Made by a program: the position numbers and the translations under genes. The notes under the pieces were generated by a model. That model was not told the origin of the DNA. It did not search any database and saw only the letters and a list, made by a program, of their open reading frames with translations. Below are positions 20,074 to 32,271 of a stretch of DNA of 64,000 bases, piece after piece (within the stretch, counting starts at the first letter, position 1; each line of letters begins with the position of its first letter). Source of the DNA: Typha latifolia (taxonomy: Eukaryota > Streptophyta > Magnoliopsida > Poales > Typhaceae); assembly GCA_019914945.1 (NCBI GenBank), contig CM034111.1:7440001-7504000 (forward strand). The letters run 5' to 3'.

Positions 20074-21584
20074 CTCTATATTCTTTTCATTGCCGTCCTA
20101 TGAAGCAATTAGTTCAACTTCCAAATCATCTATCCGTCATAATAAATAATCATATCTATAGGCTCTATGAATAATTCTATCAAGTTATCTCTCCAATTAG
20201 TATCATCGAAACAACTAACATGTTAAAATACATAATATCTCAATTTAACATCTATACCAACATATCTCATTCCTAATTAAATCACTTAAACCTCATATTT
20301 CTTCAATAGTCCCAAATTTATATTCTATCACATCCTCTATAAAGTCCACCTATACTGAACAATTTACTCTTATAGTATAATCAAAAATCATTCTATAACA
20401 ACATTAATATCACCTAATAATTATAAAAAAAAATAAGTCTGTATATTTGCAGCCAGACTTCATCACCTAAAACACACGATCGTCATGCTATAATATTATT
20501 ATCCTCTAAATCAAAGCCCAAAACTAAACTAATAGATGACATATATTTTCGTTGTCATACAACATATGCTATGGGGCTATCAACTTAACAACTATCATCA
20601 CCCTATATTATTCAATTCATTATCTTTCTTCTCATATACTCAAATTCACACAATTAGAAACTTCTAAACTAGACCTACTATCATGTCGTCCAAAACTATA
20701 TACCTTACGTCTCTACTACTAACATCACTCACAATCTAATAACTGTATCCATGTCATATTTCCTATACCCATTACCTTATTTAGTAGTCAACTCAAAGAT
20801 TTAAATGAGACGTTCATCCTCTAACAATATTGTTAGACACACATATCCCCACTAAATCACTCATCTTATCGATACAATCAAAATTTCATACCTACTAACA
20901 CAAGTATCTTGCAAACATAATTTATCATACTAGTCATCCGAAAATTCTTTTCCCTATACAATCTACAATCATCTATATCACAACACATAATTTCTTTTCC
21001 ACTACAAATTCATCATATGTCTTACTCATCCATCCACAATCCATAATTATAACTTTCATAAAAATTAGAATAGTCTCTTTGCACATATACCTTTTATATC
21101 AACCTCCTAATCTCATATATATCCATAAAAGATCAAAAATCCAAACATATGTTATGTCTACTCAGAATAACCTCGAATCTATTGATAATAATCCTTCTAT
21201 ACAAAATACATATCTCCACATATTTATAAATTTCTACACTTTATCATCACGTAAGAACAAGTCTATATATCCAATATTAGGCTCCATAGACTATAACACC
21301 TCAATATCAATAATATCAATGCATGATTTAATAATATCTTTTCTTATCCATTAGTCGTTCAAATAAATTATCAATATACTAATATCACAAATTATTTCTA
21401 TCAATATCGTCAGAGTATCAAAACTTAATAATTTCAATATCACAATCTAGATTTCTATCTCAACCAATTAATTATCAAACTCATGGAGATCGAGTACTAG
21501 CGTAACCCTAAACCAAATTGACAACTACTATACTTGATGGTTTGCCAGATCATCCTTAAACCTAGGCTCTGATACCACCTGAAT
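20074..21584 (-). mobile_element. Family C (copy 1) internal region
   Basis: AT-rich, non-coding-looking DNA on the minus-strand side of a family C LTR. It begins after the PBS (21565-21577) and runs until it is cut by D at 20073. The same sequence, with scattered changes, recurs at about 33660-35232. No gag, protease, RT or integrase motif is seen in any frame. Family C may therefore be a LARD-like non-autonomous element. Confidence 0.65.
21565..21577 (-). other. Family C (copy 1) primer-binding site
   Basis: Plus-strand GGCTCTGATACCA is TGGTATCAGAGCC on the minus strand, seven bases inside the LTR end. The same site in copy 2 is at 35214-35225. Confidence 0.9.
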
Positions 21585-22573
21585 TGAAACACCCCCGCCC
21601 AGCACGGGCACGTGCACGCCTACGCGCCCACACGGCACGCACGGTGCACGCGATAGGTCGTGCGAGGCCCGTCACACACAGATACTCTCCTGTACACATA
21701 TAATCATGACATCATCAAATAAAACCTGCTAACCTATCCATGATCACATGATCCATCACCAAATAAATCACACTATTAACCAAATAAACCGATTAACATA
21801 TGAATATCCCAGTCCACAATAATATATATTAGACCACTACATAATCTGGCAAGACCCACACAGGCCACAACAAACCATCAAGATACAACTAAAATAATTA
21901 ATACAATAGTACACTATGATTCGACCTGTAATATCCAAATCATCGTCTAATACAAAAGAGTACAAATATCAAATACTGGTACAACTCAATATCTGGTTAA
22001 ACCTCATCATCTATACCGTCTCGCATCTATAGTTCACCTCATCATCGTTCTAAAATATCTTCCCAAGATATCTCAAATCGCTATCACGTACCACATATCT
22101 TAGAGGGTTAGAAAAGAAATAAAGAGAGTCATGAGCAAAAGGCTTAGTGAATAAACCTTACCCCGAATCAGTAACGCTAAATAGAGAGTAAATCATATAT
22201 TGGATAATATGAATCAAAAAGTAGCATGATGCCATGTATGAACATGTATATATGTATCCTCAATGACATATATATGAATGAAATAAATTCTCATGAATGA
22301 GCATATTATATCCTCAATCAAAAATATATCACATGATGAAATTATCATATAACAACATATCATGTATAACAATTATGATCCAATAAAACTGGTCACATCA
22401 ATGATGATGCATGATGCATGCCAACCACTAGATAATCGTATATGTTAGAGCCAGATATAATCCACATATCTCTCACTATCACAATCATCCGTCTCAACTC
22501 TAAATATCATCCACCATGCTGGACTACGGTACCCGGCCCCAAACTCGATACACATCATGTCACAAGCTCAAAG

Positions 22574-22802
22574 CATACCCTATCATACGCTAAGAGTATC
22601 TCTGTAGATGAATCATACCCTGCCATACGCTCAGGGTATCTCTGTAGATAAATCATACCCTGCCATACGCTAAGGGTATCTCAGAAGAAAGTAATCATAC
22701 CTTGCCATACGCTAAGGGTATATCAATGATAGTTGTACCCTGTCATACGGTAAGAGTACAACCATCAGCCATCACCATACTCTGCCATACGCTAAGAGTA
22801 TG
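22574..22802. repeat. Six-unit hairpin array in the family C LTR
   Basis: Six units at about 40-bp spacing (starts near 22574, 22614, 22654, 22696, 22735, 22775) each have ATACCCT and AGGGTAT arms around a TGCCATACGCTA-type loop, with arm variants that mostly stay paired (GTACCCT with AGAGTAC, ATACTCT with AGAGTAT). A shorter, GC-richer version lies at about 49890-49955 in copy 3. Confidence 0.85.
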
Positions 22803-24086
22803 TCCAGTACTAGTCTAGACCAGATACCGTTCCAGCCATCACATCATATCACATCACATCACATACACATGTACTTTTATGATTTCCTATACATGATAAA
22901 TCATATGCATATATCCAGTACGACAACAGATCATGCAACTCAGGAATTTAGGTAGTAAAGAAGTCGAGAGAAAAATGATGCAATGCCGACTCTAACCATG
23001 TATACTTTTGCTAGCCTATCACATGCATACTCATGATAGAGATCATCCCGACATAAAACCATAACAGTATAATCATCTCTATATATCACCAATGTACTCA
23101 TATCTCAGATCAGCCTAATCAAATGTATGATAAAATATGCTTGACTGAAATTATCTCTAGATAAAATCATATAATCATGTTGGAGGCTAAAACATGCGTG
23201 TACATAAGATATAATATATCCTAATTTGAGAAAGGCGTCTAGGGGATAAGACTACTCACAGTTTGATCAGAAGACACAAACCACTCATCTCTCACGTCCG
23301 TCAGATAATCGAGTGACACTCATCGCTAGCAAGGTCCACGGGGTCTCAAATAAGTGGGTTCGGGATCTGAAATATTTAACTAGTATGATGTTAGCCGTTT
23401 ATCTAATTATAATTAATTTAGTTAAAATATAAATGTTTATTAGGTTTAGAATCATTTTTCTTTATTTTTTATTACATAACTAGGTCTATAATATAGATAC
23501 GATTCAAATATTATAATTCTAGTATTATTATAAAATGTTAGTTATAACATAAGGAGAAGAGGCATGTTTCCTTTTATATGAGGGTATTTCTAAATATATA
23601 ATTATAAAATAAAATAAAAGGCTAAATAAGTATAGACAAGGTCTAATTATAATTAATTTTATAATTCATACACTATCTTGATTAATTAGGGACAATGCAG
23701 TCTTTACTTGATAAAATAATAAATAAATAACTAAATAAGCTTAGTATTTTATTTGTTGCAGAATAATCATAAAATTAATAGAAATACTTAAAATATACAT
23801 GATGAGGGTATTAGAATATAAATCTAATAATTATAATTTACCAATCTATCTATTAATCTAATAGATATATAAATAAATAAATAAATAAATATAAGTATTA
23901 CCTATATTTATACCTAATTAATCATTGATTATAAAATTAACATTAATAAAATTATATTGAAGAATATATAATATGATTAAAATAGTTAATGTCTAAATAA
24001 TCTATTTGCATTAATTAAGAAGAAAAATACCTAAATAAATAACATAAATAAAATAATTAATTAATAACTAAATTAAATCTGCCATA

Positions 24087-24109
24087 AGTGCTGGGCCGAG
24101 GCCAGCACT
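24087..24109. repeat. Conserved GTGCTGGGC hairpin, family C LTR
   Basis: A near-perfect inverted repeat (AGTGCTGG ... CCAGCACT) stands at the border of the AT-rich and purine-rich parts of the LTR. Equivalent hairpins are at 38262-38284 and 38295-38316 (doubled) and 51239-51262, with arm changes that keep G:C or G:U pairing. Confidence 0.7.
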
Positions 24110-24110
24110 G

Positions 24111-24600
24111 TGCAGAGAAGAAAGAAAAAAAAAAGAAGTAGAAGCCAAGGAGGAAGAAGGAAAAGAAGGAAAGCAGAAGAAGAAGGAGGAGGAGGAGGAG
24201 GAGGAGAAGAAGAAGAACAAGAACAAGAAGAACAAGAAGAACAAGAAGAACAAGAAGAACAAGAAGAAGAAGGGAGGAGAAGGAGAAGAAGAAGAGGGGG
24301 AGGGGAGCTGAGGGAAAAGAAAGGAAGAAGAAATAGAAATAAGAAATAAGAAGAAGAAAGAGGAAGAAGAAGAAGAAGAAGAAGAAGAGAAGAGGAAGAG
24401 AAGAAAGAGAGAAGGTGAGGGAGGAGCTTACGGACCCGGGCCGGCGGGGAGGGCACCGGCCGTTGTTGGCTAGCTAGCAGCCGGCCTCTCGTCGGTGGCT
24501 TGGCTTCGACGAGCTCGGGCAAGAGAGAGAGAGACCGAGAGAGAGAAATAGATAGAGAGAGAGATTTAGAGAGAGAGAGAGAGGAGGCGGTGGAGGGGGG
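24111..24600. repeat. GAA- and GA-microsatellite zone, family C LTR
   Basis: A purine tract (GAAGAAGAACAAGAAGAA-like, 24111-24420) is followed by unique GC-rich sequence and (GA)n runs (24520-24595). Homologous zones are at 38320-38745 and 51290-51660. The long frames here are translations of simple repeats. Confidence 0.9.
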
Positions 24601-24800
24601 TTGCGGCGGCACCGGGGCCCTACCGCGCCCAGCTAGTCGCGCAGCCCGTTGGCTGCGACAGCGGTAGCGGGCACGTGGCGCCCCCACCACGCAAGCTGCA
24701 TGCGCAGCTTTGCATGGGCACGAGGCCGACCATAGTGTGGCCGGTCGCGTCGTGCCCATAATTTTTATTTTTTTATTTTTTTTAAGATTGGGTTGTTACA

Positions 24801-25123
24801 ATATTGGTACTATAGGGTCCCACCACTGGTTCTTCTTGAAACTCCATTCGTCGTCGACGAGATGACGAACCCAATCGATTCACGACCTATTCCTTAAATT
24901 CATTGTGATCCTTTTGTATGTTGTCAACTCTATGCAACAATGTTTGGACCATGCCCCTTAGTTGATCCATATTTGAACCCATGGACGTTGGTTGACTTGG
25001 TCCTGTCGTGGTTTCTCAAAAGGTATCAGCCTTACGATTAGGATCATCATGCATTGAGACCTCCTTTGTTGGTGTGCTCTCCATAGGCCTCCTTGTTGAT
25101 GTCATCTTCCTTGTTTCAACCAT
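24801..25123 (-). pseudogene. Family B gag N-terminus (inner element)
   Basis: The gag start (ATG at 25123, MVETRKMTSTRRPMESTPT...) runs on the minus strand toward 24801, where it is cut by the start of the family C LTR. So family C inserted into this B element or recombined with it. It follows a four-copy PBS array and a full LTR, the order of a 5' end. About 105 codons remain, with a stop from the altered GRADTF region. Confidence 0.75.
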
Positions 25124-25146
25124 TAATAGTGGTCTGAGATTCGCCT

Positions 25147-25220
25147 GCTCTGATACCACTTGATAAGTTCTGATACCAATGATAGGGTCTGATACCAAAT
25201 GATAAGGCTCTGATACCAAT
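25147..25220 (-). other. Four-fold primer-binding-site array (family B)
   Basis: PBS motifs (plus strand GCTCTGATACCA and variants) start at 25147, 25167, 25186 and 25207, spaced 19-21 bp. Each is followed by a TTGATA/ATGATA remnant of the LTR terminus. First and fourth are perfect; second (GTTCTGATACCA) and third (GGTCTGATACCA) have one change in the same corner. Confidence 0.88.
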
Positions 25221-26047
25221 TGATGGGATCTGGAACCAAAAAAAATGGGCTACGCTAAGATTCCTTCAAGATCTAAATGTATTATAGGAATCAGTTCGCA
25301 CAACCGTGGGAAAATATTCGTCAGATATTCTATGATAGTCATAAAATTATGAAACCAACTGGGTTGGATCTATAACTTCCTTTTGTATTTAGCCCTTCAT
25401 AGATTCGAACTGTAGCAGGGATGAAACAACAGAATAGCGTGGGTGATGGTGGTGGTGACGGGTGGAGTGGATGTTAGGGTTATGGATGGGTATGGAGATG
25501 AGGGTGGATTGTGGATGTGATTAACGGAAGTAGATGAAGGGAACGAAGTGGTCGAGATCCTAAAGAAGAGGGTGACTCGATAGTCGAGGGAGATTAGAAG
25601 CGAGGAGAAACTTTGCCAATAGTAGATGTGGATGGATGGTGAAGAGGGAGGAGGGAGACGTCTGGAGAGAAGATAGGAGGCAAGAAATTAATAATCCAAT
25701 AGCATTATGAAGTTGGTTGCCATCCACATATTTATAGGGGCTAGCCAACCAGTCCTAAAACAAAAGGAAACCCTAATTCTAGAGGATTCGCATCGATCGC
25801 GTTCGGACACACCCGATCACGTTCGAACGCAACACAGACATTCGAACGTGGGCGTTCACAAGGCATTTATAAGGCATTTGAACGCAGCACAAGGCATTCA
25901 GAAGGCGTTCGAACGCGGGCGTGTAGAAAGCGTTCACAAGGACGTTCGAATGCGACTCCACCTGCATTCGAACGCGACCTATAGGAATTTTTTTTAATGA
26001 AAATAAACACATAATGCAATAAAAAAAGATCTTACCTAACTGTATCA
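25221..26047 (-). repeat. Family B LTR (5' LTR of the inner element)
   Basis: 827 bp; minus-strand start TGATACAGTTAGGTAAGATC at 26047 and end GATCCCATCA at 25221. It has the palindrome array at about 25797-25978 and a TATA-like region near 25730 (CCTATAAATATGTGG on the minus strand). At 26047/26048 it abuts integrase code of another B element in the same orientation, so this element inserted into that integrase. Confidence 0.88.
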
Positions 26048-28406
26048 TACACGATCACGATCTAAGACAATCGTGCGTGGCATGCCATGTAATCGAGCAA
26101 TATCTCTAACAAAAATTTAAGCCACCGATCCGAGACAAAAGTGCGCATACTTGCTCAATCTATCAACCTCCACAAAGATAATGGAATAAACACGTACCAG
26201 CGGAAGACCCTCTATGAAATCCATAGAAATGAACTCCCAAACATGGTTTGGTATAGGTAAAGGCTGAAGTAATCTGGCCGGTATCAATGTGGTTGCTTTA
26301 GCACTTTGATAGTCGTCGCAAGCACGAGCAAAACTTCTCACATCCCGCCTCAATCTTGGCCGTGTGCAACTCTGAGATATCCTCCTATAAGTCCTCAAGG
26401 CACCCTCATGACCAGCCTCTAGAGTTTGGTGGAAGTGCTCTAATAATTTCTGTCGTAATCCATCATTTGTGGGCACCCGAATGCATCCACGGTCTAGCAA
26501 TAAACCGCCACGATTCTCCAAGTCTGAATGGCGCTCCAGATCATCCATCACCTCCTGCAACAATCTCAAAATATCTGGGTAAGATGTACATGCATACCTC
26601 AGCTCGTCAAGGAAGGGAAAGGTAAGAGAAAAATAGGCTTGGCAATATCGGGTTGGCGTGATAGTGCATCTGCTGCTCTATTTTCCGTTCCCTTCTTGTA
26701 TTGAATTTCATAATCATATCCCAACAATTTTGTGATCCAGCTCCACTATGATGGAGTGTGTATACGCTGTCCCATTAAGTATGGAAGATGCCTTTGATCG
26801 ATTCGTATAATGAATCGTCTACTGATCAAATAAGGCCTCCACTTTGTCACTGCATACAGAATTGCCAACATCTCGACTACCATCTTTGAGATAAATTCTT
26901 TTTAGACATGTGGATATCGATATGACCTCACGTTTGCCGGTGCAGCCCTGGGTACAATCTCTATGTGATGATCCGTCGCTCTCCTCGGTGGCAACTCCTA
27001 TGGCTCCTCAAACAGTCCAGAAAAGTTATCTAATAAATTAGACAATTCAATGGTAATACCTGAACTCGTTTGAGGCTCATCTCCTACTGGTCTATAAGCA
27101 TCACACCCCCGATTAGTTTAGAACACCGATGACCGGGGGTGAAACGCTCATCACATCAAAAGCAAAGGCCCTTTGCTCTTTGCTCCTCCACCTGAGCAGG
27201 TGTGAGAGTTTGAATGGGGGGGTCTTGTGCCTCCTCTAACATTGGAAGAATATCTCAAAGGTGGTCATAGTCTAGTACTCGCAGCCGGCGTTCTAGGTGC
27301 AAACCGCCTATCTTGGTTGCCCCAATTGGTTTTCGCTACCATCTTTAGAGCCTTATGTTTTTACTCCATCCACACGGCCTTCTCAAAGGTCTCCTCAAGA
27401 GTAGTAGGACATAGAGCACGAACTTCTGCTTGTATCTCCTCTCATAGCCTTGAAATAAATGTGCTCATCAATGTATGTCGGGCCAAGGTGGCTCACAACG
27501 ACTACTAACTCTCTCAAACTCAACTTGATAGTCTGATACAATCGTCCTCTGAATCATCTTGCTTAATGTGGCAGCAAAATCTTCATATGCCACTGTCCCA
27601 AATCTGCGTGTAATCCTTCTACAAAAATCAGCCCATCAAGTAAATCACCACCACGAAGAATCGATATATACCAATGGAATGCCGTTCCTTGGAGGTGAAA
27701 GCTTGCCATCTAGACTTTCACATCTTCCGCTGTACCTTGACAATCAAAATATTGTTCAACTTGAAACACCCAATCCATTGGATCACTGCCTTGGAATTTT
27801 GGGAAGTCCAAGTGTGCGGTTCTCCCCCGAATAGCATTGTTGGGTTCGCGAAAGATGCTTCATTCACGTCTAAACCTTTGTGCATGTTGATCACCTTCTC
27901 TAAATCCTCAAGCACGTCTATCACCATCTCCATAGGGATCAACCTCATCCTCATAGTGCCAATCCTCCTCATCGGGTTCCACCACTACCGGTCTTGGGTT
28001 TTGCAATGGAGGTGGGGAATGATGTGTAGGCATAGATAAGAGGGGATCATTGACACTCACATGACGCACCTGGACCTGTGGGGTATCAGTTTGATGAGGT
28101 CCCACCGCTGGTCCTTCTTGAAATTTCGATCATTGTCGAGGAGATGATGAACCCAATTGGTTCACAACATATTCCTTGAATTCATTGTGATCCTTTTGCA
28201 TTGTGTCAACTCTATGCTACATTGTTTGGAGCATGCCTCTAAGTTCATCCATATTTGTTGCACCCATGGACGTTGGTTGACTCGGTCTTGCCGTGGTCGC
28301 TCTAAAGGAATCGGCCTCACGGTTAGGGTCATTGTGGATTGAGTCTTCTCTTGTCGGTGTGCTCTCCATAGGTCTTCTTGTTGGTGTCATCTTTCTTATT
28401 TCAACT
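26048..28406 (-). pseudogene. Family B gag-pol remnant with large deletions (outer element)
   Basis: Minus-strand order: gag (28406-about 27130), with its ATG changed to ATA at 28404-28406. It has the gag core (FPKFQGGDPTDWVFQVEQYF-like, near 27790-27720) and a knuckle remnant (CF.CDERFTPGHR, about 27160-27110). The protease is missing. There is a short RT start (EIVPRAAPANVRSYRYPHV, about 26960) fused directly to RNase H (AILYAVTKWRPYL ... [13 protein letters not shown], about 26870-26660). Integrase (26569-26048) has the zinc region HFHQT...[19 protein letters not shown] and LDRDRV, and stops where the inner LTR begins. The catalytic Glu segment is lost. It is a non-functional fossil. Confidence 0.82.
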
Positions 28407-28431
28407 ATTAATGGAGGTATGAGGTTTGCCT

Positions 28432-28443
28432 ACTCTGATACCA
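28432..28443 (-). other. Single primer-binding site (outer family B element)
   Basis: ACTCTGATACCA (minus TGGTATCAGAGT) lies two bases inside the LTR end. Here the PBS is present once, in contrast to the arrays of the other B copies. Confidence 0.8.
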
Positions 28444-28445
28444 TT

Positions 28446-29178
28446 TGATAAGTTCTTGAACCAAAGATAGGATACGTCAACGATTCTTTTAAAATTCCTT
28501 CAACCGTAGGCAAATATTCGTCAAATATTCTCCGGTAGTCAGAAAATTATGAAACCAATTGGGTTAGATCCGTAACTTCCCGATCTACATCTTTTTTATG
28601 CCCTTTGTAGATTTGAACTATAGTAGGGACAAAAATACAGAATAACGTGGGTGACGGTGGTGGTGATGGGTGGAGTGGATGTTACGGTTATGGATGAGTG
28701 TGGAGATGAAGGTGGATTGTGGATGTGGTTAAAGGATGTAGACGAAGGGAACGAAGTGGTCGAGATCCCAAAGAAGAAGGGTGATTCGACATACGAGGGA
28801 GATTAGAAATTAGGAGAAACCTTGCCAACGGTAGAGGTGGAAGGATGGTGAAGAGGGAGGAGGGAGATTAGGGTAGATAAACGATAGAGAGGCAAAAATC
28901 AATATTCCAATAGCATTATGAAGTTGGCTGCCATCCACATATTTATAGAGGCTAGCTAACAAGTCCTAAAATAATAAGTAACCCTAATTTTAGAGGATTC
29001 CCGCCCAAACGCGTTCGAATGCACTATATGCGTTCTCTGTATTTGCGAACCTGATGCAAGAGTTCGCAAGGGCATTCGAACGCGACCCATCTTGCGTTCG
29101 AACACGACTTACAAGAATTTTCTTTTAATAAAAATAAACAACTAATGCAATAAGAAAAGATCCTAACTAAGTGTATCA
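28446..29178 (-). repeat. Family B 5' LTR (outer element)
   Basis: 733 bp, minus-strand start TGATACACTTAGTTAGGATC at 29178 and end AAGAACTTATCA at 28446. It has a shortened palindrome array (about 29010-29110), and CTCTATAAATATGTGG on the minus strand near 28945 gives the TATA box. The outer flank is family C internal sequence. Confidence 0.85.
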
Positions 29179-29749
29179 ATAAACTTGTATTCATAATACA
29201 TTCTTCAAAATAACATGCAGTTCATCAAATCCAACCTATAAATGTTAATCCTAATGCAACCTCAAAAGAAATTTATACACTCTTCTGATTCTCCACATTA
29301 TCTTCCTTCTTAATCTGCAATATTTGAATGGTTAAATTCAAACTATCTCAAGAAACATACATGATAAACTTTATAATGATCTTTCTATCAATCATTTTCT
29401 ATATCCAAACTATTTTTTCCTTGATTCATATAATTTCAGTTTGATCATTATCTATTTAATTACTATCACAACTAGTATATCCACCAAAATATCACTTACT
29501 AATAATGATATTCAGATCCAAGGATTATCTACTGAGTTCTAGTAAGTAATCCAATAATCTCTTCAATATTTCGACAAATATAATATTCAATTCATAATAT
29601 TAATCCATTGCCACACAACTATTTACTAATACATCATACTCGATCATTAAGAATACATAAACATAACTTAAACAAATCCACAAAAATATTGTACATGAAC
29701 TAAAGCTACTAAGATTAATTTCCCAAATTGGTAATGCTATTATGATCTG
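29179..29749 (-). mobile_element. Family C (copy 2) internal region, distal piece
   Basis: AT-rich sequence between the outer B element and A3. A3 inserted here: ATCTG at 29745-29749 repeats at 33308-33312, so this piece and 33308 onward were once contiguous. No coding sequence is recognised. Confidence 0.7.
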
Positions 29750-30540
29750 TGAGACGATCTCCCCTTTAGGCTAAGGTTCGATCTTTGCCATTTTCAGATC
29801 TGGACAGGATCTGACATGAAACTTTGAAAATAGATCCCAAATGATCAGCTATCAAATCGATGTGAAATTTTGATAGTAATCCTGTAAAATATCTTTCCAA
29901 CAAATCAAGTTTTAGGCGAATCGGACAGTGAGATCTCGAGATATCGTCCGATTAGTAGAGAAACATCAGGGAGTCCATCTTTAGATCCGTGGATGGAGGC
30001 ACGAGATCCTTGGTGATGGTGGAGGTAATGGACCAGCGATAATGCAGTGGCACCGGTGAATAAGTGGTGGTGGAAGGGTTATGGGTGATGGAAGGGGTTA
30101 GGGCAAGGTGATAGATAGATTGGAAGAAGGGGGAGGAGTGGGCCGCCCCTAAGGATCTAGGGTGATTGGCCGGTCAAGGGAGGCTAGAAGCAGTTGACGC
30201 GAGGAACGAGAGAAGAGAGAAGAAGATGAAGGAGGCTAGGGCAAAACTCAATTCATTCAATAATGATTTCATGGTTGCCATCCACACCTTTAGAGGCTAA
30301 CCTAACAATTCAAAAACGGCAATTATTAACCCTAAAATAGTAGATTTTTGTTGATCGCGTTCGAACGCACATTTTGTGTTCTTTGTATTTGCGAACCTGA
30401 TGCAGGCGTTCACAAACGCGTTCGAATGCACCGCACCCGTGTTCGAACGCGACATACAGGAATTCACAAAATAAGAATAAAAGACACCCCTAAAGTGTAT
30501 CCATGCTCGAGATGACATCGGTGAAGTCTGAATCATATCT
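29750..30540 (-). repeat. A3 3' LTR
   Basis: Minus-strand start (A)GATATGATTCAGACTTCACC at 30540, with the first T mutated, and end ATCGTCTCA at 29750. Only a few palindromes remain (about 30355-30460). Confidence 0.88.
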
Positions 30541-30580
30541 ATCCACCACGCTTCCGCAACCTTTTCCTCAAGGTGACTCA

Positions 30581-32271
30581 AGTCAAACTTGCTATGTTCG
30601 GTGGGTCATCCTCAATTGAGCTTGGATACTTGTACTCCTATTGGCCCAAGGTGGGATTCGGGTTTGTCTACATTGAGCCACTTGGTCTAGGGTGGTCGAA
30701 CCAATTGACTCAATGTTAGTTCAGCTATAGAAATCTGGTGCAATCGATTGTGCTCGGGAGGTCGAGTTAGATATAGTTGGTGGATCCTAATTAGGTCCAC
30801 CCAGTGACTCGAATTAGGTTCAACCAGCCGAACTGACTGTTGGTTGTGCTCATAATCGTTCTGCCCACTCCATGGATTAGGATCCAAGTCAGTTATGTCC
30901 TGGTATAAGCAAACTTGACTTAAGTCAAGTAGAGGGTTTCTGATCAGGTCCCTTATTTGTTTGACTTAATTGAGTCCCCAAGTCTAGAGATGACTCACAG
31001 TTGACTTGACCCCCTTGGCTTTTAGGTCCAACCCATCTCATTTCTAGCTATTCAACTTGGTCAAGCCCAACCATGTAGCCATCTTGAAATTCTAACTAGT
31101 TAGGGTTTTAAAAAAAATTTGAAATCCCTAAAATTTCTCCCATAATTCCATCTCCATTAGCTGTTGCCATAGGAGTTGCCTTGGCACGTGATAGCCATGG
31201 CTGAGTAGTGACCACCTCCGGTAGTTGCTTTGGTAGGGTTCCTGAAGGTGTGGCGGCAATCGGTGGCGATGGAAGGCCAAAGTTGGCCCAAAAAATGAAA
31301 TCTTCATCTCCTTCTTCTCTATCCCGTCGCAGCCACAACAAGGAGCCTTTGGCCGTCTGGAATATGAAAATAGCTACCGGTGAGGTCCCTTTTGGGGTGG
31401 CGGTGGTTGAATGTTGTGGAAGGCTGAGGTTGACAAAAACAAAATCTTCATCTCCTTCTTCTTTATTTAGTCGCAGCCATGGAAGGAAGCTTTTCGCCGT
31501 TTGGGTGAGAAAAGCAGCAACCCACGAGGTCTTTATGGGGCTGTCAGCGACCGGTTTTGCTATGGGTGGAAGATCGCGGCCTTCTACTTCGAGCTGTAGC
31601 TCAGCAGGGAGCTGCAACGTCATCCCCGGTGACGATGTTGTCATGGTCGACCGTCGATTGACCGAGGAGAATGGTGGAAGGTCGCTGGAGGTCATACGTG
31701 ATTTCTTCCTAGTTGTCGACTCGTCGTGGTTGCAAAACGAGGTGGTGTAAGGTGGCCCAAGTATCCGAACTTGCAGTTCTGGATCATCTCCCTCACCACT
31801 GATGAGGATTCTTGATGAGGGATATCCAGCGACCATGCGTGGTCTTCCTTCATTAAATAGTGGTTCGCACGGTTGTTGACTCCTCAAAGAAATCCATTCT
31901 GACGTCGAAAGAACCTTTCCAACCGTCGAGCTCGCCAGCGGAAACTACTGGCTTGAAGCTGGACTCTTCGCCATTTCTACAGGGATTGGGAAGGGTGCGG
32001 CCAGCCTTTCGCAGTTTGTCAGCCATGTCTCTGGTGCATGGGAAGATGTGGAGGTTTTAAGGGCTGCTACGATGGTTTAGGATTCCATTGTAGCCAGTGG
32101 CGATTCATTGCGGCTGACGGTGTAGAAGCTCGATCTTGCTAGATAGCCAAACTCTCCCCTATTTTTGTGGGAAACGAGGAGGCCATGGAGGATGTCGGCT
32201 ATGCTATAGAGGGCTCCCCATGCTGCCTTGCGATTGCCATGCTTGTTGAAGAAGGTTTCAACCACGCCCGT
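30581..32271 (-). other. A3 interior not matching gag-pol
   Basis: About 1.7 kb replaces everything between early gag and the extreme 3' end of a family A element. On the minus strand it includes a 259-codon open frame (31887-31108) with two in-frame ~50-residue repeats sharing TAK...LRx..EEGDEDFxF and LPxxxxAT. The DNA repeats are 31274-31420 and 31421-31570, both multiples of three. The part at 30581-31080 is rich in TTGACT/AGTCAA. No domain is recognised. It may be a captured host fragment or a LARD-type spacer. Confidence 0.5.

Larger units (their letters stand above)
21585..24800 (-). repeat. Family C (copy 1) LTR, 3.2 kb
   Basis: On the minus strand it starts TGTAACAACCC (24800) and ends GGGGGTGTTTCA (21585). 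At about 3216 bp it is very long for an LTR. From its start it contains a GC-rich segment (about 24605-24760), a GA/GAA microsatellite zone (24111-24600), a GTGCTGGGC hairpin (24087-24109), an AT-rich third (23390-24080), a six-unit ATACCCT/AGGGTAT hairpin array (22574-22802), and a GC-rich terminal block with GTGCACGC-type motifs (21595-21700). Open frames in the microsatellite zone are low-complexity artefacts. Confidence 0.85.

Noticed and set aside
20074..21584. Short frames in the family C interior as a possible gag
   Set aside because: None is conserved in the homologous interior at 33308-35232, and no gag, knuckle or protease motif is present.
24073..24759. Long open frame (228 codons) on the minus strand
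   Set aside because: It is a translation of GAA/GA microsatellites inside the family C LTR (poly-Ser/Leu/Phe). The frame is not conserved in the C copies at 38320-38745 and 51290-51660.
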